From assembly GCA_023078685.1 (NCBI GenBank), contig JALGAS010000006.1, forward strand, positions 2,294,001-2,358,000: a DNA stretch of 64,000 nt, read 5' to 3'. Positions 34,504 through 45,631 of the stretch are shown here, piece by piece. The translations under genes and the position numbers were made by a program. Each line of letters starts with the position of its first letter. Position 1 is the stretch's first letter. Source of the stretch: Neopestalotiopsis rosae (lineage: Eukaryota; Ascomycota; Sordariomycetes; Amphisphaeriales; Sporocadaceae). The notes below the pieces were generated by a model that searched no databases, had not been told where the DNA came from, and saw only the letters and a program-made list of their open reading frames with translations.

Positions 34504-35656
34504 TTAGGACGATCTAGCCCTTCTGCGAGCGTCGAGCTTCTCTTGTTCGCGGACATCACCTCCGGATGCCTTCCACCATGTGTCGGTTCCCCACCGGAGC
34601 ATTCGCTCGCAGGCTTGGGTCGGAGTCATTGCCGGGCGGACATCGAGATAGAAGACGGGCTCGCCAGTCTCCTCGGGTGCACCAGAGTAGTAGTCGATGA
34701 TGTAGCGGACTTCCTTCTTCTCGCCGTTGATATCACGAGAGACATACCAGTCGTGGCGATCAAATGGAGGCTCGGTACTATAAAGATTTGTTAGCATTTA
34801 GACAAACCAAGCAAAAGCCCAGTCATGACTTACCCAAACATGGCAGGATACAACCAGCCCATGACTTGAATCATGGCGGCCTTGGGAGTCATCTCCTGTG
34901 GCCGACCTTGGAACCTCACCAGACTTGGCGCAAGCTCGTCAATCTCCTTCTCATAGCCGTACTTTCTGGCCATCTTGTCAAAGTTGTGCTCTCCAGCCGA
35001 ACACAGTTGGTAGCCCTTCTTCAGACCGCCAGCAAAGCGCTTCTCCCACTCCATGATCTCGGCCCAGGCACCTTCGTTGAGGAAGTTGTGCACACTAACC
35101 ATGCTCTCCACAGCCGTGACATCCGTATCCGTGTATCCCTTGCGGAGGAGAGCGTTGTACATTTGCTGTGGAGATGGGTATTCCCAAGTACCGGCTCCGT
35201 CACCTCGCGGAATGGTGGACTCCTCGCGGTCGGTGGGCAGAGCAAATGTCTGCTGAGGTGCCTTTTCCTGGGACAAATCGCTAAACATCCAGTTGAGGGG
35301 GTTCAGTTTCGATAGTGTGGAAGGCTCCTCGGCGGGCTTAGATGCCGCGTGAGGAACGGGGCATGCTGATGCGAGAGGTGCGGCGGGTTTATCGTGTTTG
35401 ACGGGGCAAGCAGCCGGAGGAGCAGGCATGGCGTCGTGCTTGACAGGACATGCTGCTGGAGGTGCCATGGCTTCGGCAGTCTTCTTGTGCATCGGGCATT
35501 GTGGCTGTTGCCTTATTAGACGTGTACAGGTGGACGATGGAACGGCATCTTGCGACTTACCGGTGGTGATTGTCCGTCAACAGGGAAAGGGTGTGGTGCA
35601 GCAGCAGGCTTAACAGAAGCCTGGCTAGCAGGAGAGTCTGCCCAGAACCAACCCAT
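34504..35656 (-). CDS. CYC3: Holocytochrome c synthase (cytochrome c haem lyase)
   Basis: Intermembrane-space enzyme of mitochondria that attaches haem covalently to apocytochrome c (and possibly c1). Exons 35656-35561, 35504-34834 and 34777-34504 give 346 residues. The N-terminal third is Pro/Ala-rich and has four CP haem-regulatory-type motifs: QCPMH, ACPVKH twice and ACPVPH. The catalytic domain starts near [11 protein letters not shown] and includes [33 protein letters not shown] with the expected Trp/Glu residues, [11 protein letters not shown] with the conserved internal-targeting/haem His region, and a C-terminal VFYLDVRPA. No cleavable presequence, as usual for this protein. It is divergent from an ABC1 kinase gene across 548 bp. 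Confidence 0.94.
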
Positions 35657-36204
35657 GTCGAGTGATATTATCGGTTGCTGGTTCGCGATATGTCTTGTAT
35701 GTTTCGTGCTTCTGTACGCGTGATGCGCAGGCTACAGAATGCTGTTGTTGGTGCAAAAAGGCTGAGGCTGTCGCAGAGAAAATTGGCGATAGCTGACAAT
35801 GGTTTGCGCAATCGATCTGCAGATAAGAGAGGTCCCGTCAACTTTTTGTCTGTAGAAATTGCCCCGGCCAAAGACGGAGCCCAAAACTTCTGATCAGCAA
35901 GGTTTGCAAAGGTCCCGATTGGTGCGCTGGCAGGCACTAAGCTGCCAATCGTTAGCGCCCTCCTTTCAACGCCGCGCCGGCCGATCCAGGGATACGGGAA
36001 GCGGATTTGACAAGTGCTGTACGTCACTATTCCTCAGGTCGTCAATTGCGAGCCACATGTGCAGAGCAGCACCTTTACAACCGCTAGCTTTGAGCTTGTC
36101 GCGAACCCGCCCAACCTACAATCACGAGCCGCCAAAACAATCCCCTTCAAATGCTGCAACAATGATCCGTCGCTTCTCCTGGCGACACCTATATTCGTAA
36201 TACG
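35657..36204. promoter_or_regulatory. Bidirectional promoter of two mitochondrial genes
   Basis: 548 bp shared by CYC3 (minus) and the ABC1 kinase gene (plus). No motif stands out. Shared regulation of two mitochondrial genes is plausible but only inferred. Confidence 0.35.
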
Positions 36205-38420
36205 ATGAGGACAGTCTGCCTCCTGGGCCGGCTGTGTGCTCGTCGAGGTGCATCTCAAGCTCGCCCGAGTATACCGAGGCTCGTCAATCCAGGCCTCGCT
36301 AGATGGCAATCGACTTTTAGACACGGCGGCCGCTCACAATGGCAGAATCCCCCGCCCTCCAAGTTCGTCCTCTATGCGACTGCCCAAGGTGTCGCGCTTG
36401 GCACGGCTGCTTTTATCAAGCTCTCTGAAAAGGACGGAACGGACGAAAAGACTGATTTGACTTCCGAAGAGCGCATGCTGCAGGTATCACGGGAAGAGAT
36501 CCGCAAGTCAAAGGACGAGACGAGTGGTTTCTTCACGCGTTGCCGTAACAATATCACATACTACGCAGACGTATACTTCTGGGAGCCGATATGTACAGGC
36601 GTCCGATTCTTACACCTAGTCGTCATCTTTGTGCCAGTAATACTTACGGTTCCTGCCATATGGATCGGCAGCCGCCAGCCAGATCGCGATAATGAGAGGA
36701 CCGGAACGATCTGGTGGTACGGTTTTCTTGTGCAGGCAATGGAATGGGCAGGCCCGGCTTTCATCAAGGTAAATTGTGCCAGCTTCAGGCAAACCCCAGG
36801 ACATCATGACAGCCTGCTGACACTGTCCGTAGCTTGGTCAATGGGCCGCCTCAAGAACTGACATTTTCCCAACTGAAATGTGCGATATCATGTCCAAGCT
36901 TCACTCCAACGCGCCTGCCCACTCGATACATGCTACCAAGAAAACACTAGAAGCTGCCTTTGACGGAAGGCCCTTTGAGGACATTTTTGAAGAGTTTGAT
37001 GAGAAGCCATTGGGTGTCGGAGCTATAGCCCAGGTTTACAGGGCGAAATTGAAGTCAAGCCTGAGTGCACCAGCCGATACAGATGTGTTGGACTCGAACG
37101 GCAATCTACGTCGTCATGTTCGGAAACAGGTCGACCCTCTGCTGAAGAGTACACCCCAAAGAGTGCCGTCTTCATATGTCGCCATCAAAGTCCTCCACCC
37201 CCGCGTAGAACGGACCGTTCGGCGCGATCTCCGCATCATGAACTTCTTTGCGTCCGCATTGAATTTGATCCCGACGATTGAGTGGCTCTCGCTGCCAGAC
37301 GAAGTGGACCAATTCGGCGAGATGATGAAGTTGCAACTGGATCTGCGCATTGAAGCTGCAAATCTCGTTAAGTTTAGAAAGAACTTCAAAGATCGCACAA
37401 CCGCCTGGTTTCCCTTCCCCTATCTAGAGTTCACCACACGAAACGTTCTGGTCGAAGAATTTGCCCAGGGCATACCCCTGGCTGACTTTATGGAGAATGG
37501 CGGTGGCATCTTCCAAAAGGACATCGCTCAAGAAGGACTGGATGCTTTCCTGCGCATGCTACTGCTCGATAATTTCGTCCACGCCGATTTACATCCCGGT
37601 AACATCATGGTGCGCTTCTACGAGGCCAAGCAACCCAGCATTCCTGGTCTGAGGCACCCTGGCCAGGACCCCCACAAGCCACACCCCGAAGAGCAGGAGG
37701 ACGTGACGGAAAAGATTCTTGAGCGCCTACGACCCTACCGCAAGCAAAAAGATACCTCTGCTTGGTTAGCAGAACTCAAGAAGATTGACGCCGAGGGTTA
37801 CCATCCCCAGCTCATCTTTATAGATACGGGTCTTGTGACTGAGCTCAATGCAACAAACCGCACGAACTTCCTCGACCTCTTCCGAGCTGTTGCCGAATTT
37901 GATGGTTACAAGGCTGGCCATCTCATGTGCGAGCGATGCCGCCAGCCTGATGCCGTCTTGGACAAGGAGGTCTTTGCCTTGAAGATGCAACACCTTGTCC
38001 TCAATGTCAAGAGCAACACTCTTGCTCTGGGCAATGTCAAGATTGGAGATATCCTCCAAGAGGTTTTAGGCATGGTTCGAGGCCATCATGTCCGTCTTGA
38101 AGGTGATTTCGTCAATGTCGTCATAAGCATCTTGCTACTCGAAGGCATTGGTCGAGCTCTGGACCCTGATGTGGACCTGCTCAGTAGCAGTCTGCCCATT
38201 CTAAGAGAGCTGGGCGCCAGGGGCGGAGCACAAGCCCTCCGAGGAGGTGACTTGCACATGCTGGCAGTCTGGGTCGGCCTAGAAGCCAGACGTTTCATGC
38301 AAGCAAGTATCGAAGATGTGAGTACTTTATATAATGCCATGCTATTTCTCATACTGGATGCTGACTGCCGCCTAGGTCGAGCGATGTGTCAAATACGACC
38401 TTCTAGCACCAAACGTTTAG
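36205..38420 (+). CDS. ADCK2/Cqd1-like mitochondrial ABC1-family kinase
   Basis: Atypical UbiB/ABC1 kinase-like protein. The yeast relative Cqd1 (YPL109C) and human ADCK2 reside in mitochondria and influence coenzyme Q and lipid distribution. Exons 36205-36768, 36833-38317 and 38376-38420 give 697 residues. The N-terminus is basic and hydroxylated, a good matrix presequence. A membrane segment lies at ~135-155 (LHLVVIFVPVILTVPAIWIG). The family signature KxGQ is made by joining FIK with LGQWAASR across the first intron. PLGVGAIAQVYRAKL is the Ala-rich nucleotide loop, VAIKVLHP holds the Lys, VHADLHPGNIMV the catalytic loop, and FIDTGLV the metal-binding D-x-G. The last exon is only 15 codons. 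Confidence 0.9.
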
Positions 38421-39796
38421 GTTCAGCTTCATAATGGTAATTCGAAAAGAGCGTAAAGGTCTATATATAGATAGATATATGCATAAATCGGTGTTGAAGA
38501 TGGCTTTTGGAGTTGGGCTTGGGATTTAGCTGGAACACATGTTCACACATGACGATGTAGAGATAATGAATCCCAACTAGTGTTGCGACAATACACATTC
38601 TCCAGTCTCTCTCTTGGCGTAGATAGAGTTCATGTAGCGTTGCATGCAACATCTGACCGTTTTGACCATGTTTTGGATGAGATATGGTTCTCGGCTTCCA
38701 CAAACGAGTTTTCATCAGGAATTACTAACTGGTTAGCAATCAAGTATCGCTTCATTCGGCCAAGACACTACATATATCTCAGGGACTAGGCTCTAATGAA
38801 CCATTATGACTGGCATCGCGATGAAAACGTTGAGTGTGCATCCATCACGAGGGTAGTCGCGCGGCTGCAGGGGCTTCAGCTAGCAACCGAGAAATGAAAC
38901 CTTAACGATGACTCAAGGGCGACGACTTCTGCACCCCTTGCGAGCCTTACGAGAGAAAAAGAGTTCTTCTAGAAGGGGCCATAGATTACTGAAGCGTCCG
39001 AACAGGAAAGTTTCTTGCCCACGGCAACGAAACAATTATTGATCACAACCTATCATGTCAGATGCATGTAAAAATTCTTGCTTGGCGGCCTATCTAGGGA
39101 TCAAGAAGTTCGCTCCTGCTGACCACTTGAACCACTGTACAAACAGCCGGTCCCCTATACTGTCCCCAATTTGGAAAATGGTCAATGTACCCTAAAAAAA
39201 AGGAAAGCCAGCCCCCCTTCCCCGTATTTGTGTATCTACCGGGAAACTCAGACACTCTCTCTTTTTTTCGACGCGCCCGGACACGCCCAAAAACCTTCCG
39301 TGGTGCCATGAAAATCGCGGCACAGAAAATCGAGCCACTAGGCTTTCTCTAGCGGAACTCTTTAAAAATATCATGAGACGGTCTGACGGTGGGAAAACCA
39401 CAAGAGACTGACGCTAGGGATGCAACGACCGACGACCCAAAGACCGTCGAGCCAAAACTAGGTTATCTAAGTGTGCCCGCCAAAGCTGGACTGAAGAAGG
39501 GACCCGATGGGTCCGTTCAACGGTCACCCCTCCTTGATTTGTATTCTGTAGGGACGGGAGTAGGGTTCCATCGGGGCTTGATTTGTAATATCTAACATAT
39601 CAGCCATGCATTGGAGGTTTGAAGCTGCTGGTTCACGAAGACTTTAAGCAGTTTTGATATGCATGTAGACTGCCATAGGCTACGAGTAAAGCCCAAGTTT
39701 GGAATGTGACAATGATTTCAAGACGGAATAGACTTGGTGGTAATGGTGTAAATTTTGCGGGTGGTAAACATTAAAAATTATGGCTCTAATAAACTG
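38421..39796. other. Intergenic region between convergent genes
   Basis: 1.4 kb between the 3' ends of the kinase and 7-TM genes. Open frames are short and anonymous. Confidence 0.5.
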
Positions 39797-40801
39797 TTAT
39801 TGATCTTTTGATCGCTTTTTGGAGAACTGAGGCCGTCCGTCATATATACCACCCCAAGTGTCCATCCAATTCGTGGCCTCGGCCGTCGACCGCACCGACG
39901 AGTTCGTCCGGAACGTTTGCGGAATGTTAAAGGCGTTGCCCGCCTCGGGCGTGCCCGCCGTGAAGGAGTTGTACCGCGCCTGCGACATGGAGTACTGCCG
40001 CTCCACCGAGGTCCAGCAGGAACATGTGCCCGACTGGACCAGGGATAATAAGTTGTTGAGCACCAGGGCTTCGACCTTGAGCTTGATGCTGTACACGACG
40101 GGCTTGTACGTCGTCTGGATCTGGAAGTTGTTGGTGTACTCGGTAATCATGAGCGTGACGTCGAGGGTCACGACCAGGACAAAGAGGGCCATGAGCTCGC
40201 GGTTGACGGCCCGGACCCGGGGCCCCTTGATCACGTCCATGAGCTTCAGTCCCTCCGAGGCCTCGTAGACGTAGAGACCCGAGATGATGGCCTCTTGCAG
40301 GGTAAAGGCCGTGATTTGGACCTTTTCGTATACGCTAAAGATGCGCTCCGCGAGGTCGCGCCCGGGACTGCCGGAGTTGGCCGTGACGAATAATACGGCC
40401 GTTGGTATTTGTACGACGAGGAACATGGTGATGATCATGACGAGGACCCATCGGATCTTGCGCGGGTCGCCGACGACGAGGTGAAGGCGCGCGTATAACA
40501 CCACGGCCTGCCCCGTCACCATCATGAACCATCCTAGGTCAATGATGACGCACATGGGCAGGTTCGGCGCCAGACTGAAGAAGCGTAATAATACGGCGGT
40601 GGCATGAATGGGGATGCCCAGGTCGGCGACCAGCATGCTCCAGTAGTAGAGCCCGCGCTTCCGCTTAAAGGTCGAAATTATAAAGATGAGAATCTCTATG
40701 CTGTTGTAGCAGCCCAGGGCAAAGAAGCCGCCAATGACCATGGCCACCGGCAGCGACACATAGTCGAGTATGGGGCCCGTCTCGCCCGTCATCATGGGCA
40801 T
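39797..40801 (-). CDS. Seven-transmembrane fungal protein (DUF7703-like)
   Basis: Single-exon 334-residue integral membrane protein of a filamentous-fungal family of unknown role. Seven hydrophobic helices span residues ~15-250: VAMVIGGFFALGCYN, SMLVADLGIPIHATAVLL, LGWFMMVTGQAVVLYARLHL, WVLVMIITMFLVVQIPTAVL, a fifth around ITAFTLQEAIISGLYVYE, LMALFVLVVTLDVTLMITEY, and a seventh near VEALVLNNLLSL. TGQAVVLYARLHLV and the Gln-Glu of LQEAIIS are the best family marks. The C-terminal ~80 residues are soluble, Ser/Thr/Asn-rich and end in KKRSKDQ. The topology is GPCR-like and PTH11-like proteins look similar, but there is no CFEM domain. A receptor role is speculation. The gene is notably GC-rich. 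Confidence 0.8.
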   Translation of the reverse strand: MPMMTGETGPILDYVSLPVAMVIGGFFALGCYNSIEILIFIISTFKRKRGLYYWSMLVADLGIPIHATAVLLRFFSLAPNLPMCVIIDLGWFMMVTGQAVVLYARLHLVVGDPRKIRWVLVMIITMFLVVQIPTAVLFVTANSGSPGRDLAERIFSVYEKVQITAFTLQEAIISGLYVYEASEGLKLMDVIKGPRVRAVNRELMALFVLVVTLDVTLMITEYTNNFQIQTTYKPVVYSIKLKVEALVLNNLLSLVQSGTCSCWTSVERQYSMSQARYNSFTAGTPEAGNAFNIPQTFRTNSSVRSTAEATNWMDTWGGIYDGRPQFSKKRSKDQ

Positions 40802-42386
40802 CGGAACAGCAGGAGTGCTGGAGTCGCTGTTGTTGTACAGTTCATTGGGAGGCTCCTATGGCATATGGGCTGGTTTTGCTGCGGCCAAGCAAGGCCGGGT
40901 TTTCTGGGCGAAAGGATGTATGTCTGTCGTCGAAAGGTTGTGGCAACCAGGTGATGTGCGGGAAGTGAGATGGCATGAGGATGGGAAGTGGAAAGGAAAA
41001 AAGAAGGTATAAAGTTATTCCTTGTTGCTTTGCGGCCGGCAGCTCAAACCTACCGGAAAACTTCGACACACACACACCTCTTGTTTCTTTTTTCTTGCAT
41101 GCGTTTTCCTTTCACTTTGAAAAAAGGCCGGGAAGAGGCATGACGACTACGGGGCATCGTACAAAGTCTAATGCTGCGGCCCCCCTGTTGAGTGAATGAG
41201 GGCCAAGCATAGCCAAGATGACCCCAGCCCAAGCAGTATGTACCAGCGGCAGGGCGACTAGTATACCTTGCTACATCATCTTGATGCTTATACTTTGACC
41301 CAGGCATGGTTTGTGTTCAATAGCGCATCCAGCTGCAATGAGCGGTAGCTTGGTAACCCGCTAAACAAAGCACACGATTTCCCTCCCTAAACCCCCCATG
41401 CAATGGCATGACTCGAAAACTGGTGATGGCCGCAGAAATCCCACATGGTTTTCCGTTGGAGGTGTGTCTTGGTTCATCCATTCATTTGGGCATTCAAGGG
41501 CGGGCGACATCCAGCATCCTTGAGGGGTGCAAAGCGTCAAAAGGCGTGCAAAGGCCAGAAGGGAAAAGCAACTAAAATGACGGCCAAGCCACCTAGACAA
41601 TCCCGGGGAGCTAGGCAGCCCTGGACCGTCGAGCTTGCTGATGTGCAAGATGCCCTGTATGGTGCCAAGCGTTGCCACAATTAGGGAAAAAGTACGGATG
41701 TACTGCAATTGTTTGCTCAGGTAATCCCTGATGTAAGGCGTATTGAATCAATCTCCCTGTCCTCTTCATATTTGTGGTGACAGCTTGCGAGTATGGTAAC
41801 ATGGGGGACGACTCATGTCGAAGTCGGAGTCCATTTGTGCATGACACCGCCAGAACTGCGTACATGAGAAAAACGAATGCGCATGGCAGCGGCATACTCG
41901 TCAGCTCGCGCTCGCCGCAAGTGGGGATCATCACACCACACATTTACTCGGCCGACTTTTTTTGTCAGCTCGCTCGATCCGTAGTGGCATAAGTGGGCGA
42001 TCTTGCACCACATTCCTGCATAAAACAACGACGATCATTGAAGATCCAACGCAATGTACGTATGTATGTAGGTACGGTAGAACCGTCGGCATGGCATGAG
42101 CTTGTTATTCTTGTCTTTTGACTTGGGTAAGGGGCTTAAGTTTGACGGCTGACGGCTGCCGGCTGCAGGACATGGAAATCCCGAAAGATCAGCAACTTTC
42201 GAAGGGTCTGGCCTGTCTTGAACGGGATCTCAAAGACTCGGGACAACAATAATCACCGTGCACCTGCACCCAGGACCTTTGGTCATTACTTATTAACCCA
42301 CCCATTATTGTATTGGTCGGATTCCTCTCCGACGCCTCACTTTCTAACTACCTTAGTCAACCCCTCCACCAAACCTCAGTCTTCAA
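40802..42386. other. Intergenic region with an (AC)6 run
   Basis: 1.6 kb between the 7-TM gene promoter and the 3' end of the carboxypeptidase gene. A short (AC)6 run is at 41066-41077. No supported gene. Confidence 0.5.
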
Positions 42387-44430
42387 CTACAAAGGACGCT
42401 TGCCGCCCTTAGATCTAACCGGTCTCCCAAGTTTGCGGAGGCTCCTCCTCCTCGTCTGTGATTGCTCCGAACCCGAAAGATTCCTTCTGCTCTTTGCGGC
42501 GGTTGTGGCTGCCCATGTAGGTACAGGGTCCGGTCCGTTGAGCTCAGTGTTGTACGTCGAGTTGCTAGGCAGGACTTCGAACACAACGGTGCTGTTGCCC
42601 TCTCTATAGTCACTAGTCGCCGTGCCTACGGTCAGGTACGAGCCGTCGCAGGTCACATCCTCCTCTCCCGTCGCAATGTCCTTTCTTGCCAGCGCTCTTT
42701 CGAACAACTCCAACGAGGCCAATGGCTGGTAGAATGGTACTTCGTGGCCAGACTCGTAAATGCGAACAAAGCTGAACAGATCGCTCTGCTTCACTTGACC
42801 GTGCACGATTCCATCCGAGGTGGTAATGTTGACGAAACCGGCATCAGAGAATCCAGGAGCATCAATTTCCTTGGCAACAGCCTGACCACCGAGCCAGTTG
42901 CAGTTGTAGTCGCTATACACATTCTTATGTTTAGTGATTCGGACATCTTCAAGATTCATTCTGAGAAATTCATAACTTACGCGTCTCCATAGTACAGAAT
43001 CACTTGGATACCAGCATCGAGCAGCTTTCGCACATCCTCAATGGTGTTTGACTCGCGGTCGTCATCACCAGTGTTCGAAAACGCAGTGTAGACGGTGTTG
43101 GAGCTCTCGGAAAAGTTCTGGTATGCACCAATCGCGGCCTGCACCTCGGGAGTGTTGAGGTAATCGACATAGTAGGAATACGGGAACGGATCCGGCGTCA
43201 GCTCTCTCATGTCGTACTCATCGCGGCCTGAGTAGACGTCGTACGGAGCCTCCACATTGTAGTAGCAAAAGTTGTCGGCTGCCGAGCACACCTCGTTCCG
43301 TCCAGTCTCCTTACATTGCACTGTCTGATCATAGCAGTTGCCGGCTCCGTACAGGTTATTGTACCACTCAGCCTTCTGAGTATCCGTGTAGGGATCATAA
43401 TCATACGTGTTACCGGGGTAGACTGAAAAGTTGTAGTAAGCCTGGTATTGGATCAATGGGTCGAACCATCCATTGCCAATCAGGACATTCTCCAGCTCAA
43501 TCTTGTGGGCGCCCGAGATGTTCTTTGCATTCTGCTCGAGGAAGTATTCTGGTACTCATGAGTCATTAAGCAACACTATCGGGGGAGCACATGACAAACC
43601 ATTAAATACCGGGCCGTAGTGGCCGCCGTAGCTCTCAGTAGTGAAACTGAAGCCATTCCTCGAATAATCGGGGAACGCTCCCATAAATCCCTGAAGCGTC
43701 TTCCACATGTTGGGCGCAGCGCCCAGGGTCGTGTTGGGGACCAGGGTAAGATCTGGCTTGGAGTACGTTCCACAAGTGCCATATTGCTCAGCATAGTCCG
43801 GGCAGGTGGTGTCGGGCAGTTGGACAATGTTTCCGTAGTCATCCTCGTAGCCAGGGATCGGGATCGAGTATGAGAGACCAACCGTGGTCGGCTCGTCGAT
43901 GAACAGCATGTTACTGACATTGCTCCACGAGTACGGGTTGTTGTATGGCTGGCCATTGATGTCTACTCCGCATGGCCCTAGTTCTTGGAACAAGCCGATC
44001 ATCGAGGACGATCCCGGTCCACCATTGATCCAGACGGTCAACGGCGCCTGTTTACAAGTCAGTACTCTGCATTTCGCATTGCGCGCCGCCTATTTTCAAA
44101 TCCAGCCTACCTCGGTGGGATCCCCATTTCTGGCTTCAAAGAACCACCTGTCTGCGGTCAGCCTCACTCTCTTTTCGCTGAGTCAATTGACTTGTCACCG
44201 TACCAGAAAATGTGTTGATTCTCATCAACGTCCGCGTAACCAGAATAGCTCTTGACATTCGGGTCCAACTCGCAGATTCCAGTGGGCACCTCCTTATAGC
44301 GAACATTGATACCGGCATAACCCTCTTTCGTGATCAAATCGGTCGGCGCCGGGACGAATTGCGCAGCGACAAGAGGCAGCAGCACGGCGCCGCAAGAAGC
44401 AAGGCTTCTCCTCATACTGACTGGCGACAT
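42387..44430 (-). CDS. Secreted serine carboxypeptidase, S10
   Basis: Serine carboxypeptidase removing C-terminal residues at acid pH, secreted or vacuolar. Exons 44430-44204, 44147-44111, 44047-43600, 43548-42981 and 42912-42387 give 601 residues; exon 2 is a 37-nt micro-exon. A signal peptide spans the first ~24 residues ([18 protein letters not shown]). [20 protein letters not shown] is the oxyanion region, [10 protein letters not shown] holds the catalytic Ser, YYGDADYNCNW (made across an intron) the Asp, and [12 protein letters not shown] the His. Many Asn sequons. The C-terminal ~40 residues form a very basic tail ([20 protein letters not shown]), uncommon for this family. The first intron donor GTACGG was chosen because it restores [17 protein letters not shown] 44415 is an alternative start. 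Confidence 0.92.
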
Positions 44431-45631
44431 TGGAACTTGGCAGGCGAAAGGGACGAGTCGCGGATTACAAGTCTGCAAGTATCGTGGCAGAAAGCGCGAG
44501 CGAGAAGGGAAAAGAAGAAGAAAGGGCGCCCGCCCTCCACCGGTAGATAGACATTATTCCTTGATGCTATGACCGCTCGCGCACCGAGCCGAGCTCCGTC
44601 ATCCTCAAGCCGGGATCGGTCAGGGCTCTGGCTGTTTGCCTGGTGCTGGTCATGATGTGCAAGCCCAGTCAATTGACGAATAGCTAGTGGTGTTGATCAT
44701 CAGTTGCAGCTGACTAGCACCGTCTGGGAAGGTGACCCAGGCTGCTCCGCTGCGGGAATGCAAGATAAGCGTCCAAATGACGCTGATCCTGTCCGGTATG
44801 GACATGATATGGTAAATAAAAGGAACAGGGAATACGCGTTTGCAGGGCAATTGCAATCATGGAGTTGCGCTTCCAATCATGGACATGGCCGGTTTGCGAA
44901 TCCAGGAACCGATGGTCTAGTTGGGCATCACGTCACATTCAACGTCTGCTGGCCCCCACGAAACATTTGGGTAGCATAAGAAACACAATATCTGCCCGGC
45001 AGAAGCATTCCTGTTTCAGTATGCCAAGCCTATACAACATTTCCTCTTCTGGCAGTACTGATGGACAGTATATGGCAGTACCTATATGAAGCTGTCGCCG
45101 CAGCACGCCAAGTTGCGGATGAAGCTGCATCGTTTATGGAACGCGATTGTTGGCAACTGCTAAGAGATTGCCCAGCCTTCATGGGAGTCGAGCAACCCAC
45201 GATCAGATCCCGACTACTACCGGGGGTATGCGCAAATATCTGGGATGAGAATCCCCGTAATCAGAGTTGGGTCGTTGGTCTATCTGGATGATTAAGATCT
45301 CGGAAGCGGTAAAATAAAAGTAGGGTGTCCTAACTTACTTTCGGACAACGACATGGGCTCAGTCGGCGGCATGCGCAATGAGTCGTGACGTGATTGTCTG
45401 TCGAGGATCTCAGAGCAGGGTGCTGACGATGAATGCATGCAAAGATACGCATCAATTTCATTGATCTACCAGACGCTTGATCTGTGCTATCAATTTGATG
45501 ATGAGTTGAGCTTGAAATGGTGAACTTCGGCTTCCAATTCAAACAACTTACGATCCGCCCCACATCCTCACTTCTTGGGTCAAGAGCCAGGGACCCCAAC
45601 GGCGGAGGTCCGACTGCCGATTCAGGCAACC
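44431..45631. other. Intergenic region between carboxypeptidase and GMC genes
   Basis: 1.2 kb between divergent starts. Only short anonymous frames. Confidence 0.5.

Noticed and set aside
42462..42992. 176-codon plus-strand frame opposite the carboxypeptidase
   Set aside because: Shadow of the S10 last exon.
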